A stretch of 64,000 nucleotides of DNA, from NCBI GenBank assembly GCA_937973965.1, contig CALJJQ010000006.1, positions 1 through 64,000 of the forward strand. Reading direction: 5' to 3'. This document shows positions 1-9,933 of this stretch, in pieces. Made by a program: the position numbers and the translations under genes. Under the pieces are notes generated by a model. It did not search any database, was not told where the DNA came from, and saw nothing but the letters and a program-made list of their open reading frames with translations. The stretch's first letter is position 1; every line of letters starts with the position of its first letter. This stretch comes from an uncultured Calothrix sp. GTDB taxonomy: Bacteria > Cyanobacteriota > Cyanobacteriia > Cyanobacteriales > Nostocaceae.

Positions 1-1532
<1,532 letters not shown>

Positions 1533-1590
1533 GTTTGTTTTTTCAGGCTTATAAATCAGGTTTCTGCGAGTAGTTCAATAATAGTAATTT

Positions 1591-1617
1591 AGCTCCTGTT
1601 ACCACAGGGGCTTTTTT
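1591..1617 (+). terminator. Rho-independent terminator of psbDC
   Basis: AGCTCCTGT and ACAGGGGCT form a 9-bp stem (one G-T pair) around a 4-base loop, followed directly by a run of six T. It sits about 60 bases after the psbC stop. Confidence 0.85.
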
Positions 1618-1659
1618 CATTCGTAAACAGGAGATATTAGACTTAGTAAGTAATATAAC

Positions 1660-1826
1660 TCACATCTTGCACCAAGAGAATTTGATGGATTTTAAACACT
1701 CAGTATAAATCCTTCAATCCTTGATTTAGCGATAAAAACTCATAAAATACTCATAAAATAAATGTAGCGATATCGCCCATCTGCTAACTTTATCTGGGTA
1801 TATACATAGAGGTGCAAGATATGTGA
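1660..1826. repeat. Inverted-repeat-bounded segment after psbC
   Basis: TCACATCTTGCACC at 1660-1673 faces GGTGCAAGATATGTGA at 1811-1826, an inverted pair differing by a 2-base insertion. The 140 bases between have no coding potential that I can see. No target duplication is visible, so this could be an old MITE-like insertion or two element ends brought together. The rest of 1618-2086 has no recognisable gene. Confidence 0.4.
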
Positions 1827-1868
1827 TAACTGACTCAAACTAGTAGTCTATGTAATTAATATTGGTTC

Positions 1869-1913
1869 GTAGTAGCGATTTATCGCTTTATAAGAGGGCT
1901 AAAGCCCAACTAC
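1869..1913. repeat. Interspersed palindromic repeat (GTAGT...ACTAC type)
   Basis: Two small hairpins, AGCGATTTATCGCT and GGGCTAAAGCCC, lie between GTAGT and ACTAC ends. The same unit in reverse orientation forms the third repeat copy near 14921, and looser relatives occur near 25690, 28639 and 56356. It is an intergenic repeat, not coding. Confidence 0.7.
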
Positions 1914-2086
1914 AAGCCTTTAAATTCTTCCCCAAGTTAATGTGCAACAAAAAAGACGCTGAAATTTAACAGCGTCATGAATTCAGAGAGGAAACCCATC
2001 GAGTAAGCGAAAATAAAATTTATACAAACTTATTGAAATTTAATATTGAAATAGCGTATTCAAATTAGAGATTAAAATTAACCTAG

Positions 2087-2224
2087 GAGTTTGATGCTAG
2101 GGAGCGTCAAAATCGTTGTGGTGAGAGTTTAGCCCAAGTGTTTAACTCTCAACAATATGGAAATACACCGGGGTTGATGACGATTCCGGAAAATTTTAAA
2201 ACAAAGATTGAACTCAATCTATAA
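2087..2224 (+). pseudogene. Unidentified gene remnant (carboxyl end)
   Basis: A short open frame, closed upstream by TAG and without a start codon, reads EFDARERQNRCGESLAQV followed by FNSQQYGNTPGLMTIPEN and ends KTKIELNL. The composition looks protein-like, unlike its surroundings, and suggests the last 45 residues of a lost gene. I do not recognise the family. The flanks (2225-2696) hold only AT-rich DNA and short repeats. Confidence 0.3.
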
Positions 2225-2696
2225 CTAAGTAGGTGAGTACAAATAAACCAAACTATGTAACATAATGTAAAGTCGAATAAAAATGCTTTTTTAGCTTGAG
2301 TTTGAGCCCCTTTACAGAACTAAACATAATAGTTATGTTTTTTAACGCCGACTTACTTAATACCAAATTAATATAGGACTCATATTTGATTTCTGAAAAA
2401 CCAAATTAGCTAGAAGCCTACCATAGAAAGGTTTGTTTCTGAGTATACTTAGCAAGATTCAAGTACGATTCCTATATGAATATGAAGATGTATTCTTGCG
2501 ATCGCCCCAATTTTCCTCCCCGATATCAGGACTATGGTGTGCACACAATTACTCAAATATACTAAAATCTAGAACCCAACCCTAACCCTCCACGAAATTT
2601 TTGGAGGAACAAGAATTTAGTCCCCTACCCCAAAGTTCGGGGTAGCAGGGTGGTTTCATACGCCCAGAGAAAAAAGATAATACCTGTTGAGTGTAA

Positions 2697-3434
2697 AAAG
2701 GTGAATTATTTTACCCAGTACGTCAACATTTAAACCGGGCTATAGTCTACACAGACCCGGAGGAAATTATTGCCAAAGGTAAAAATAAAGACAATTTATA
2801 TCATCAAATTAACTTAGTAGAAAAAGCCATTAGTCAAGGACAAGCGATCGCAATTTCCCGTCAATCTTCTCCCTACAACCAAAAGCATCTGGGGATGATG
2901 GAGGTATATTCCATACAACTAATTTACCACGATATCGCCTGGTATTTGCTGTACGAATACTGTGACAACGGACATTTTGCGATTGGACGGGTAAACCGCT
3001 TTGCTAATCACTGTCAACTATTGGATACTGTTAGGGGAATAGCCATACAACAGGAAAAGCTGAAACAAGCCTATCGACTGCTGGAAAACGGTTGGGGTTT
3101 GAAGTTAGGAGATGTGGAAGAACAAAATTTAGAATTAGCAGGAGAATTGCCATTAACTCCCATTAAGGTGAGATTTTATCCACCCGTAGCCACGTTTATT
3201 TTAGAAGGCGATCGCCGTCATCCCAGTCAAAAAATTAGCAATGTAGTTAAAGACAAATCCACAGGGGAGATATTATCGGTTGACTATACAGTCACCCTTC
3301 CCCGACGCTCCTTTGACGAATTTTTGCTATGGTTGCATCGGTATATGGATGCAGCACAAATTATCACACCATCAGAATTAGCACAAAAGCACCCGCAAAC
3401 AGCACAAAGATTAATCCAACGATATTTAAATTAA
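2697..3434 (+). pseudogene. WYL-domain transcriptional regulator, 5'-truncated
   Basis: The frame is open from just after a TAA at 2694 and encodes about 245 residues resembling the carboxyl two-thirds of cyanobacterial WYL-domain regulators: a segment starting GELFYPVRQHLNRAIVY, then IYSIQLIYHDIAWYLL-like WYL core (here YSIQLIYHDIAWYLL), and a carboxyl extension with VRFYPPVATFILEGD and RRSFDEFLLWLHRYM. There is no ATG, GTG or TTG before the ATG-ATG pair at 2892/2895, and the amino-terminal winged-helix DNA-binding part expected in this family is absent. Either the gene has lost its 5' end, or a 180-residue ligand-sensing fragment is made from 2892/2895. WYL proteins often regulate defence or stress genes; the MntA/HepT pair lies immediately downstream, but a link is only inference. 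Confidence 0.65.
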
Positions 3435-3480
3435 GGGTGTTGCATAAAAAATAATTTATGAATAATATGGAATTAAGATT

Positions 3481-3786
3481 ATGATATTTAAAACAATGAA
3501 AAAAGATGAAGTTTTAAAAGTTATCGCCTTACATCGAGAAGAACTCAAAAAAATGGGAGTAAAATCTCTCAATTTATTTGGTTCTGTTGCACGAGACGAA
3601 GCAAAAACTGATAGTGATGTGGATTTTTTGGTAGAATTTGATAGCGAAATTGGCTTATTCGAGTTTATCAAAGTACGATTATTTTTAGAAGATATATTAG
3701 ATTGTTCAGTGGATATAGGAACTATAGATGCTTTGCGAGAACATATGAGGGAAGTAGTTACAAAGGATTTGATTCATGCCCTCTAG
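3481..3786 (+). CDS. mntA: MntA-type nucleotidyltransferase antitoxin
   Basis: A 101-residue minimal nucleotidyltransferase. The signature LFGSVARDEAKTDSDVDFLV (about residues 34-53) contains the GSxAR...SDxD motif that binds nucleotide and metal. In characterised MNT/HEPN systems this antitoxin AMPylates a tyrosine of the HepT RNase and so silences it. The gene overlaps the downstream HEPN gene by 11 bases, the normal order for the pair, which implies translational coupling. The listed start at 3481 and an ATG at 3496 (MKKDEVLKV) are both plausible; the latter gives a length nearer the family norm. Composition is AT-rich compared with neighbouring core genes, in keeping with a mobile toxin-antitoxin module. 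Confidence 0.9.
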   Translation: MIFKTMKKDEVLKVIALHREELKKMGVKSLNLFGSVARDEAKTDSDVDFLVEFDSEIGLFEFIKVRLFLEDILDCSVDIGTIDALREHMREVVTKDLIHAL

Positions 3787-4126
3787 AGATTGGCAGTTTC
3801 GTATCAAAGATATGATGCAAGCCTGTATAGCAATTCAAAATCGAGTGAACAATCTGAGTTTTACCGATTTTAAAAATAACGAAACAATCGTAAAAGCAGT
3901 TCTATATGATTTTTTGATAATTGGAGAAGTGGCTATCAATATTCCAGCCGAAATTCAATCAAATTACCCAGAAATACCCTGGCGAATTATGGGGGATATG
4001 AGAAATGTGATGGCTCATGAATATTTTCAAGTTAACCTCAAAATAGTTTGGAATACTGCTAAGAATAATCTGCCAAATTTAATCATGTTATTAGAATATT
4101 TAATAGAAAATGAGGGGATTCGGTAA
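3776..4126 (+). CDS. hepT: HepT-like HEPN RNase toxin (DUF86)
   Basis: A 116-residue alpha-helical HEPN protein. The RX4HxY catalytic motif is visible as MRNVMAHEYF (Arg, four residues, His, Glu, Tyr) near residue 80. In studied homologues Arg and His make the RNase centre and the Tyr is AMPylated by the partner MntA. It starts 11 bases before the mntA stop, so both are translated from one message. The intact motif suggests a working toxin that is held in check by the upstream gene. The assignment as toxin-antitoxin follows family knowledge; activity in this strain is untested. Confidence 0.9.
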   Translation: MPSRDWQFRIKDMMQACIAIQNRVNNLSFTDFKNNETIVKAVLYDFLIIGEVAINIPAEIQSNYPEIPWRIMGDMRNVMAHEYFQVNLKIVWNTAKNNLPNLIMLLEYLIENEGIR

Positions 4127-4245
4127 TTTAAACGCATCTACAGAATTTTACCCCACCCTTTAATTCCTTGCTCCCTAGGGGGAAGGGTAAATTCGAGCGA
4201 AGTACGAGAATTGAGGGTCAAAGTTAATATGAGAAATCCAAAATC

Positions 4246-6537
4246 CTAGACCTTAGCAATTTTCATCACACTAATATCGATTTTGGGTTGAGAGATGATT
4301 CTGGGTCTGAGGAGGATTTTTAACAGTAATAATAGGGATTTGAACTCATTGGGTGTACAGTGACTTTTCCACTGTCCAGGGCGACAAAATAGCATTTTCA
4401 CCAAATGACGATGTTGTTCGAGGGTGAGATTTTGGAAGTGGACACGAAAGGTGGGAAATTCATCTTTGTATGTATTGGCGATAACTATCCCCTCTAATTT
4501 TAAATCAGATTCTTTAATTTCTAAATCTAATGCGCTACCGATAACTAAATCCGTTGGTGGTGCTTGGGTGAGGGAAATTTCTAAACCGATTTCTGACATA
4601 CTGGTTGTCACACCCCAGATTTTTTTATCAGCAAAATTTAAGCTGACTATTCTCCGCAAATCAAACCATTCATATAAATCTGGTTTGGGAGTATCTAATA
4701 AAATTAACAAAGCAACTCCTAATAAAATTAAATTATAAATACTCCACATCCAACCTAAACCTAAACCTTTAATATGTTGTCCAAGTTGGGGTGCATTGGT
4801 ATCCATCCATAATTGACTCAAACACATACCCAAATTTCGCCACAAACTAATGGCTGTAGAAATGAAGAGGATAATTAAGGGTAAAGCTAAATGCCAATTA
4901 AAGTAATATTGGTGATTTGTAGTTCCTTTGGGTGTGACTTTAAAACCTTTAGAAAAAGGATTGAACATGACTTTAATCACTGTCATTGCTAGAGGAAAAA
5001 CTAAAACTAAACCGTAAATTTCTGCAAGGATAGCAGAACGCGATCGCAAGTTTAACCAAGAAAAAACAATAAGATTTGCACCCCAGTAGGGAAGTAGGTA
5101 ATATAATAACTCGGCAGTGGTAGCACGAATGGGTACAACATTTAAAAAGGAATAGGCTAGGGGCATTAATAAAAAGCCGAGACGAGAAATGCTAGTAAAC
5201 CAATGTAATAATCCTTCTAAATGGGCTAATCTTTGGATGGGTTTTAAACCTTTAATCGTTAACGGATTTGATTGAATAAAAAATGCTTGTAGGGTTCCCT
5301 GTGCCCATCTTAATCTTTGAGTTGCATGGGCAGAAATATTTTCGGTAGCTAATCCAGCACTGAGTTTTTCATCTAAATAAATTAGTTTATAACCTTTAGC
5401 TGAAAGACTAATTCCAGTAAAGTAATCTTCGCTTAAAGATTCGGTAACAAATCCCCCTGTCTCTTCTAAGGCACTGCGACGAACAACGAATGATGTCCCT
5501 GCACAAACAACACTACCAACTCCATCCCGAATCGGTTGAATTTGCCGATAAAAAACTTCCTCTTCGGGAGTTATAATATTTTCTAAACCAAGATTACGAG
5601 CTATGGGGTCGGCGTTATAAAAGCTTTGAGGCGTTTGCACAAGGGCAACTTTTTCATCTTGAAAAAACCCAAGAGTACGAATTAAAAAGTTAGTAGTGGG
5701 GATAAAATCAGCATCAAAAACTACTACTAATTCACCTTTTGTATGGGCAAGTGCATGGTTTAAATTACCAGCTTTCGCATGATGATTATTGGGTCTAATT
5801 AAATAATTACATCCTAGTTCTCTTGCTAATTGTTTCATTTCTAGACGCTGGGTATCATCCAGAAGATAAATTTGTTTATTTTGATAATCTAAGGCTTGGC
5901 AGCCGATAATTGTCCGTCGTAAGATAAATACTGGTTCATTATAGGTGGGGATGAAAATATCAACCGAGGGATGAAAATTACCATCCATTACAGCTCGGTA
6001 TTTTTCATCTGCTTCTCGACGACGATTTTTGACATTCAACATTAAAAATAATTGAATGGTACTGCTGACCAAAACCAGTAGTTCTAGCAAAAATAATCCC
6101 AAACTAAAAACACCATTTAAGGGAGTAGAAAGATTCAGGGTAGAAAGGGTTCTCCAGACAAGATAACGTCCTGTTAAAACCAAAATAATTGTCACTACTA
6201 AGCATCGTGACCAAGTTTGCGGGTAGGGAGATATTTTGGTAATCACCAACATACTTAGAAATAGCCCTACCGTCGGGAATAGCAAATATTTACCCGTCAC
6301 CATCGGAACTTCTAACCATACTGGTGGTTGTTGCTGAAAAGTATTGATTTGGGAAAAAATTTGACTAATTGTCCCTTCACCCGTAAACCAAGCGGAAACA
6401 ATAATCGCAGAGAAAATGACGATTGCGAATAAAACTAAAGTTGCAGTCCGTAATTTTAGTGAATTTTTCGTCGCAAGACTACGGGATTTTTTCTTTCTCC
6501 ACGGTGTAATTATCATCACTATTACCAGAAAAGTCAC
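4246..6537 (-). CDS. BcsA-like membrane glycan (cellulose-type) synthase with PilZ domain
   Basis: A 763-residue family 2 processive glycosyltransferase resembling bacterial cellulose synthase catalytic subunits. Several membrane helices precede the cytosolic GT domain: FIPTYNEP (about residue 195), FDADF (DxD, about 274), SLSEDYFTG (the TED-type catalytic Asp, about 368) and QRLRWAQGT (QxxRW, about 407). More helices follow and a carboxyl PilZ-like domain (about 630-725) with DLEI and related strands would sense cyclic di-GMP, though the canonical RxxxR is not obvious to me. No bcsB, bcsC, bcsZ or HlyD-type gene adjoins, so it may work with partners elsewhere, as in other cyanobacteria. The product could be cellulose or another beta-glucan; the sequence alone does not decide. 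The start at 6537 precedes the first transmembrane helix after a basic stretch (RKKKSR). Confidence 0.85.
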   Translation of the reverse strand: MTFLVIVMIITPWRKKKSRSLATKNSLKLRTATLVLFAIVIFSAIIVSAWFTGEGTISQIFSQINTFQQQPPVWLEVPMVTGKYLLFPTVGLFLSMLVITKISPYPQTWSRCLVVTIILVLTGRYLVWRTLSTLNLSTPLNGVFSLGLFLLELLVLVSSTIQLFLMLNVKNRRREADEKYRAVMDGNFHPSVDIFIPTYNEPVFILRRTIIGCQALDYQNKQIYLLDDTQRLEMKQLARELGCNYLIRPNNHHAKAGNLNHALAHTKGELVVVFDADFIPTTNFLIRTLGFFQDEKVALVQTPQSFYNADPIARNLGLENIITPEEEVFYRQIQPIRDGVGSVVCAGTSFVVRRSALEETGGFVTESLSEDYFTGISLSAKGYKLIYLDEKLSAGLATENISAHATQRLRWAQGTLQAFFIQSNPLTIKGLKPIQRLAHLEGLLHWFTSISRLGFLLMPLAYSFLNVVPIRATTAELLYYLLPYWGANLIVFSWLNLRSRSAILAEIYGLVLVFPLAMTVIKVMFNPFSKGFKVTPKGTTNHQYYFNWHLALPLIILFISTAISLWRNLGMCLSQLWMDTNAPQLGQHIKGLGLGWMWSIYNLILLGVALLILLDTPKPDLYEWFDLRRIVSLNFADKKIWGVTTSMSEIGLEISLTQAPPTDLVIGSALDLEIKESDLKLEGIVIANTYKDEFPTFRVHFQNLTLEQHRHLVKMLFCRPGQWKSHCTPNEFKSLLLLLKILLRPRIISQPKIDISVMKIAKV

Positions 6538-6573
6538 TACACATAACTTAACCTACTTAGCTTAAAAATAGCT

Positions 6574-6829
6574 GAGAAATCCCATCGGTGAGAGGTTAAG
6601 ATAATTTTGCTTTTGTCAATTAGAAATTATGCTGAAAATTTGAGAAAAAGTAGATATAAAGTTAGTTATTTTACTGAAACTATGGGGCAAGAATGAATCA
6701 TGGGTATCCAGATTAGGCGATCGCCTGCTCAAAAATTGTGTTTCTGACCCGATTTTCAGCAATATTTTCAGTACTATTACTTATTGACAAAAGGTATCCG
6801 ACCTTAACCTCTCACGAATGGAGAAATCC
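6574..6829. mobile_element. MITE-like element B with 9-bp target duplication
   Basis: The element proper runs 6583-6820 (238 bp). Its ends CATCGGTGAGAGGTTAAG and, inverted, CATTCGTGAGAGGTTAAG match at 16 of 18 positions, and similarity continues inward to CTTTTGTCAAT. Both sides carry the identical 9 bases GAGAAATCC (6574-6582 and 6821-6829), a target-site duplication. There is no transposase ORF, so it must be moved in trans. A diverged relative lies at 58075-58288. It fills most of the gap between the synthase and the DM13 gene. Confidence 0.75.
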
Positions 6830-6939
6830 CAGCAACTAAAATTTCGTTAATTCTCAGCAAATTCTCATCTGGGATTAATTTCCCTTTAGGAAAAGGGTTT
6901 TAGATTGTTCTCATAGTCAACAATGAGGACAATCACACC

Positions 6940-7410
6940 ATGAAATTCAAATACCTCACCATACTCAGTTTGGTTGCATTGTTAAACACCGCAAGTATGG
7001 GAACAGCTTTTGGACAACAATCACCCAACTACAATGCAAATGCGATCGCCATCAATCAGGTTGCAGCAAAGGTACTCAGTAAGCAAGTTGGTAATTTTCA
7101 AGCAGCAGAACATCCTACCCAAGGAAAGGTAAGAATTATTACTCATCGAGGTAAACATTATCTTGAGTTCGACCGGAGCTTTAAAACCGCTCAGGGTCCA
7201 GATTTATTCGTCATCTTACACCGCGATCGCACCCTTCCGATTTCTGGTCTTAAAGAAAAGGATTACGTAAGCGTTGCTCGATTAAGGAGAGTTCAGGGTA
7301 GACAGCGTTACGAACTTCCCCAGAATATTAATTTGGCTGATTTTAAATCTGTTGCAATCTGGTGTCGTAAATTTAATGCTACTTTTGGATTTGCGAGTTT
7401 AAATATTTAA
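6940..7410 (+). CDS. DM13-domain protein with signal peptide
   Basis: A 156-residue secreted or membrane-anchored protein. Residues 1-25 form a signal peptide (MKFKYLTILSLVALLNTAS..., cleavage likely after TAFG or nearby). The remainder is a DM13 domain: GKVRIITHRGKHYLEFDRSF, PDLFVILHR, and the conserved end VAIWCRKFNATFGFASL, with the single conserved Cys. DM13 has been proposed as a redox or electron-transfer domain in extracellular proteins; no substrate is known for this type. It stands alone, with a MITE upstream and a perfect inverted repeat downstream. Ribosome binding is not strong. Family assignment is confident, function is not. Confidence 0.88.
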   Translation: MKFKYLTILSLVALLNTASMGTAFGQQSPNYNANAIAINQVAAKVLSKQVGNFQAAEHPTQGKVRIITHRGKHYLEFDRSFKTAQGPDLFVILHRDRTLPISGLKEKDYVSVARLRRVQGRQRYELPQNINLADFKSVAIWCRKFNATFGFASLNI

Positions 7411-7436
7411 TTCGAGTATCTGGGATATAATCACGA

Positions 7437-7457
7437 GATATTATCGTTGATAATATC
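7437..7457. repeat. Perfect 9-bp inverted repeat downstream of DM13 gene
   Basis: GATATTATC and GATAATATC flank GTT. No T-run follows, so it is a weak terminator at best; an operator for the gene at 7617 is possible but unsupported. Confidence 0.4.
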
Positions 7458-7616
7458 CCTCATCAGGGAAAAACTATGGTGCTGAATTGATGTATGGATG
7501 ATAGAAAAATCTTAGTCAAGATGTAGTAATGCTATGTTGAGAGATAGTGAGATTAAATTATTTATTCATGTCTCGATTCCGCAACTCTCAAACAATATAT
7601 TCAGAACGCAAATACT

Positions 7617-8333
7617 ATGGAAATATCAGATTTTATCGCTTTAATTCATCCAGCGATCGCAGTTTTTTTTGTCTTTCCTTTAATGGGGATAGTAGTTAAT
7701 TTTGCCTGGTCAACCCGTCAGCGTCGTTTACAAACAATTGCTGGAGTCAAGAGTAAAATTCCACCAGTCAGTGGAGCAGAACATAGACGCTTGGGAAACT
7801 GGTTGACTGCTGCGGTTGTCGGGATTGCCTTGTTAGGATTACTATATCCTATTGGTAAAAATATTGTGAAGAAGCAGTTGTGGAATCAAGCTCCTATTCA
7901 AGTCGTTTTTATCCTATTTATGTTTGTCCTCACGCTTGCTTCGTTAATCTGTTTATATAGAGCTAGTACAAAACTGTGGAGAGGTATATTTGCGAGTTTA
8001 ACTGGTGCGGGAATAATTATCTTAGGCTGTCAAGAAGGAGTATTTCGTCGCGACAATGAATGGTTTTTTTCTCATTATTATATTGGTGTTGCAACAGCAA
8101 TGTTGATGATATTTTCTCTAGCGATTGTACCGGAAATTTATCGAGATAAAACCCATCGCTGGCGAATTATTCATACCATTTTAAATTGCATTGCTATCTT
8201 GTTATTTATCGGTCAAGGAATGACAGGAACACGGGATTTATTGGAAATTCCCCTAAGTTGGCAAGAATCTTACATATATAAATGTGATTTTGTCAATAAA
8301 ACCTGTCCGACACCCTTAGAAACACAAAAGTGA
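7617..8333 (+). CDS. DUF4079-like integral membrane protein
   Basis: A 238-residue protein with about six hydrophobic helices. The amino end IHPAIAVFFVFPLMGIVV and the carboxyl helix ending GQGMTGTRDLLEIPLSWQ resemble the cyanobacterial DUF4079 family, which is distantly cytochrome b561-like; a His in the first helix and HRWRIIH near the fifth could be haem ligands, but that is inference. A His-rich loop FFSHYYIG lies between helices four and five. Only 18 bases separate it from the degenerate histidine kinase frame, so the two were probably one transcript. The carboxyl tail after LSWQ (KCDFVNKTCPTPLE) has two Cys and may be outside the membrane. Biological role unknown. Confidence 0.6.
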   Translation: MEISDFIALIHPAIAVFFVFPLMGIVVNFAWSTRQRRLQTIAGVKSKIPPVSGAEHRRLGNWLTAAVVGIALLGLLYPIGKNIVKKQLWNQAPIQVVFILFMFVLTLASLICLYRASTKLWRGIFASLTGAGIIILGCQEGVFRRDNEWFFSHYYIGVATAMLMIFSLAIVPEIYRDKTHRWRIIHTILNCIAILLFIGQGMTGTRDLLEIPLSWQESYIYKCDFVNKTCPTPLETQK

Positions 8334-8351
8334 TCAGCAGCAGCGAGGAAA

Positions 8352-9005
8352 GTGAATAAATTTAAACAAGTATTGACGAACTTTCATCTATCTTCCTTAA
8401 GAGTTCGTCTCACAGTTGGGATTGCTGTATTTTCGGCTTGTGGATTGGGTGGTTTAAGCACCTGGACTGGTTGGAAAATGCAGCAACTTTTGATTAATAG
8501 CCATAAAGACAATATTGAGCAAATTATGTTCCGTTTGCCAATAGATGTGGAAGTTTATAGCCAAATACTACCGAAAACTCAATGATATTGTTAACGAAGT
8601 CGTCCAGATAGTACGACAAAATACCCAGCATGAAATTAATATTAAATCAGATAACCATCAAATATCCATCACTATTGATCGAAATCGCTTGAAACAAATT
8701 TTAATCAACTTAATCGATAACGCTGTCAAATACTCCCCCCCGATACACCGATTAAACTCAAATTAAAACAACAGCAGGAACAAGCAATCATTCAAGTATG
8801 CGATTGCGGTTATGGTATCTCTTGGCAAAACCAATCCCGAATTTTTGAAAGATTCTACCGTGTAGACGGATTCCGAACCCGCTCTGGGGGTACTGGTTTA
8901 GGTCTATCCCTCGTCAAAACCTTAGTCGAAAAGATGAATGGGAGTGTCAGCGTTAGCTCAAAACTAGGAGAAGGAAGTATTTTTACAGTTAGTTTTCCCC
9001 GTTGA
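8352..9005 (+). pseudogene. Sensor histidine kinase, degenerate
   Basis: Starts with GTG at 8352 behind a GCGAGGA ribosome site. The first 75 codons give a kinase amino end with one transmembrane helix (VRLTVGIAVFSACGLGGLST), then a stop at about 8583. After this the frame shifts into the distal part of a kinase: LNDIVNEVVQIV, an N box LKQILINLIDNAVKYSP, then, past a run of seven C at 8735-8741 needing another frameshift, G boxes GYGI, RIFERFYRVD and GGTGLGLSLVKTLV, ending at TGA 9003. The sensor region, HAMP and the phosphorylated H box (roughly 200-250 residues) are missing, so this cannot be a working kinase. The C-run frameshift alone could be a sequencing error; the internal deletion cannot. 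It is convergent with the intact response regulator gene at 9080, its probable former partner. Confidence 0.85.
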
Positions 9006-9079
9006 AATTTGTATTGCGATCGCCCACCCACTCACTTGACTAAAAAAAATATTTGTTCATCGAGATGGCTGCTGAAATC

Positions 9080-9763
9080 TTAATTGCAGCGCAAAGCATA
9101 CCCCACACCCCGAACCGTATGAATCAACCGCTTCTGTTGATTTTCTTCTAACTTGATGCGTAGGTAACGAACATACACCTCAATAATATTAGAATCCCCG
9201 ACAAAATCGTAACCCCAAACCCGTGCTAAGATTTGTTCCTTCGTAAATACCTGACGAGGGTTTTCCATCAAATAAGCCAACAAATCAAACTCTTTGGCAG
9301 TTAACTCAATTGCTCTCTGATTCCGAAATACCTCACGGGTTCGAGGATTCAAACTTAAATCTGCAAACCGTAAACTATCCCCATCAGCCTTTTCTTCCTC
9401 CAGACGACGCAAATGAGCGCGAACCCTAGCCAACAGTTCCTCTATACTAAAAGGCTTAACAACATAATCATCCGCTCCAGCATCCAAACCAGTAACGCGA
9501 TCGCTAATTTCGTCCTTAGCTGTCAACAGAATTACCGGAATTTTGCTCCCCGTTGCTCGCAAACGCCGACACAGTTCCACACCAGTTAACCCAGGTAACA
9601 TCCAGTCCAAAATAGCCAGGTCTGGATCGGATTCTCGTACCAAAGTTAATCCTGCAATTCCGTCATGGGCGATGCTAACTTGATAACCCTCGCTCGTCAA
9701 TTCCAACTCGATAAACCGAGCTAATTTTGCTTCATCTTCAACCAAAAGAATGTGGAATGTCAC
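9080..9763 (-). CDS. OmpR/PhoB-family response regulator
   Basis: A 227-residue two-component regulator. Receiver domain residues 1-118 has the acidic pair VEDE, the phosphorylated Asp53 in AILDWMLPG, LLTAKD with the conserved Thr, and VVKPFS with the conserved Lys. The carboxyl winged helix (about 130-227) contains IELTAKEFDLLAYLMENP, TKEQILARVWGYDF and IHTVRGVGYAL. It is closest in appearance to the cyanobacterial RppA/NrsR-type regulators, but I would not assign an orthologue. The likely kinase partner on the opposite strand at 8352-9005 is a wreck, so the regulator is now an orphan or is phosphorylated by another kinase. The ATG start at 9763 is the only sensible one for a full receiver. 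Confidence 0.93.
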   Translation of the reverse strand: MTFHILLVEDEAKLARFIELELTSEGYQVSIAHDGIAGLTLVRESDPDLAILDWMLPGLTGVELCRRLRATGSKIPVILLTAKDEISDRVTGLDAGADDYVVKPFSIEELLARVRAHLRRLEEEKADGDSLRFADLSLNPRTREVFRNQRAIELTAKEFDLLAYLMENPRQVFTKEQILARVWGYDFVGDSNIIEVYVRYLRIKLEENQQKRLIHTVRGVGYALRCN

Positions 9764-9933
9764 GATTTAGGCAGCATAACTCATTGACATTAGAATAGCA
9801 GAAAACGAATTGGAAATTTCTTTGCCATCACAGAGATTAACATATCTAAAAAATTTGACTGATATCCCAAGCCTTGTAATATGCAATAAGTTGCAATTGA
9901 CCCACCTTTTAAATCAGGCAAAATTTTCTGCTT

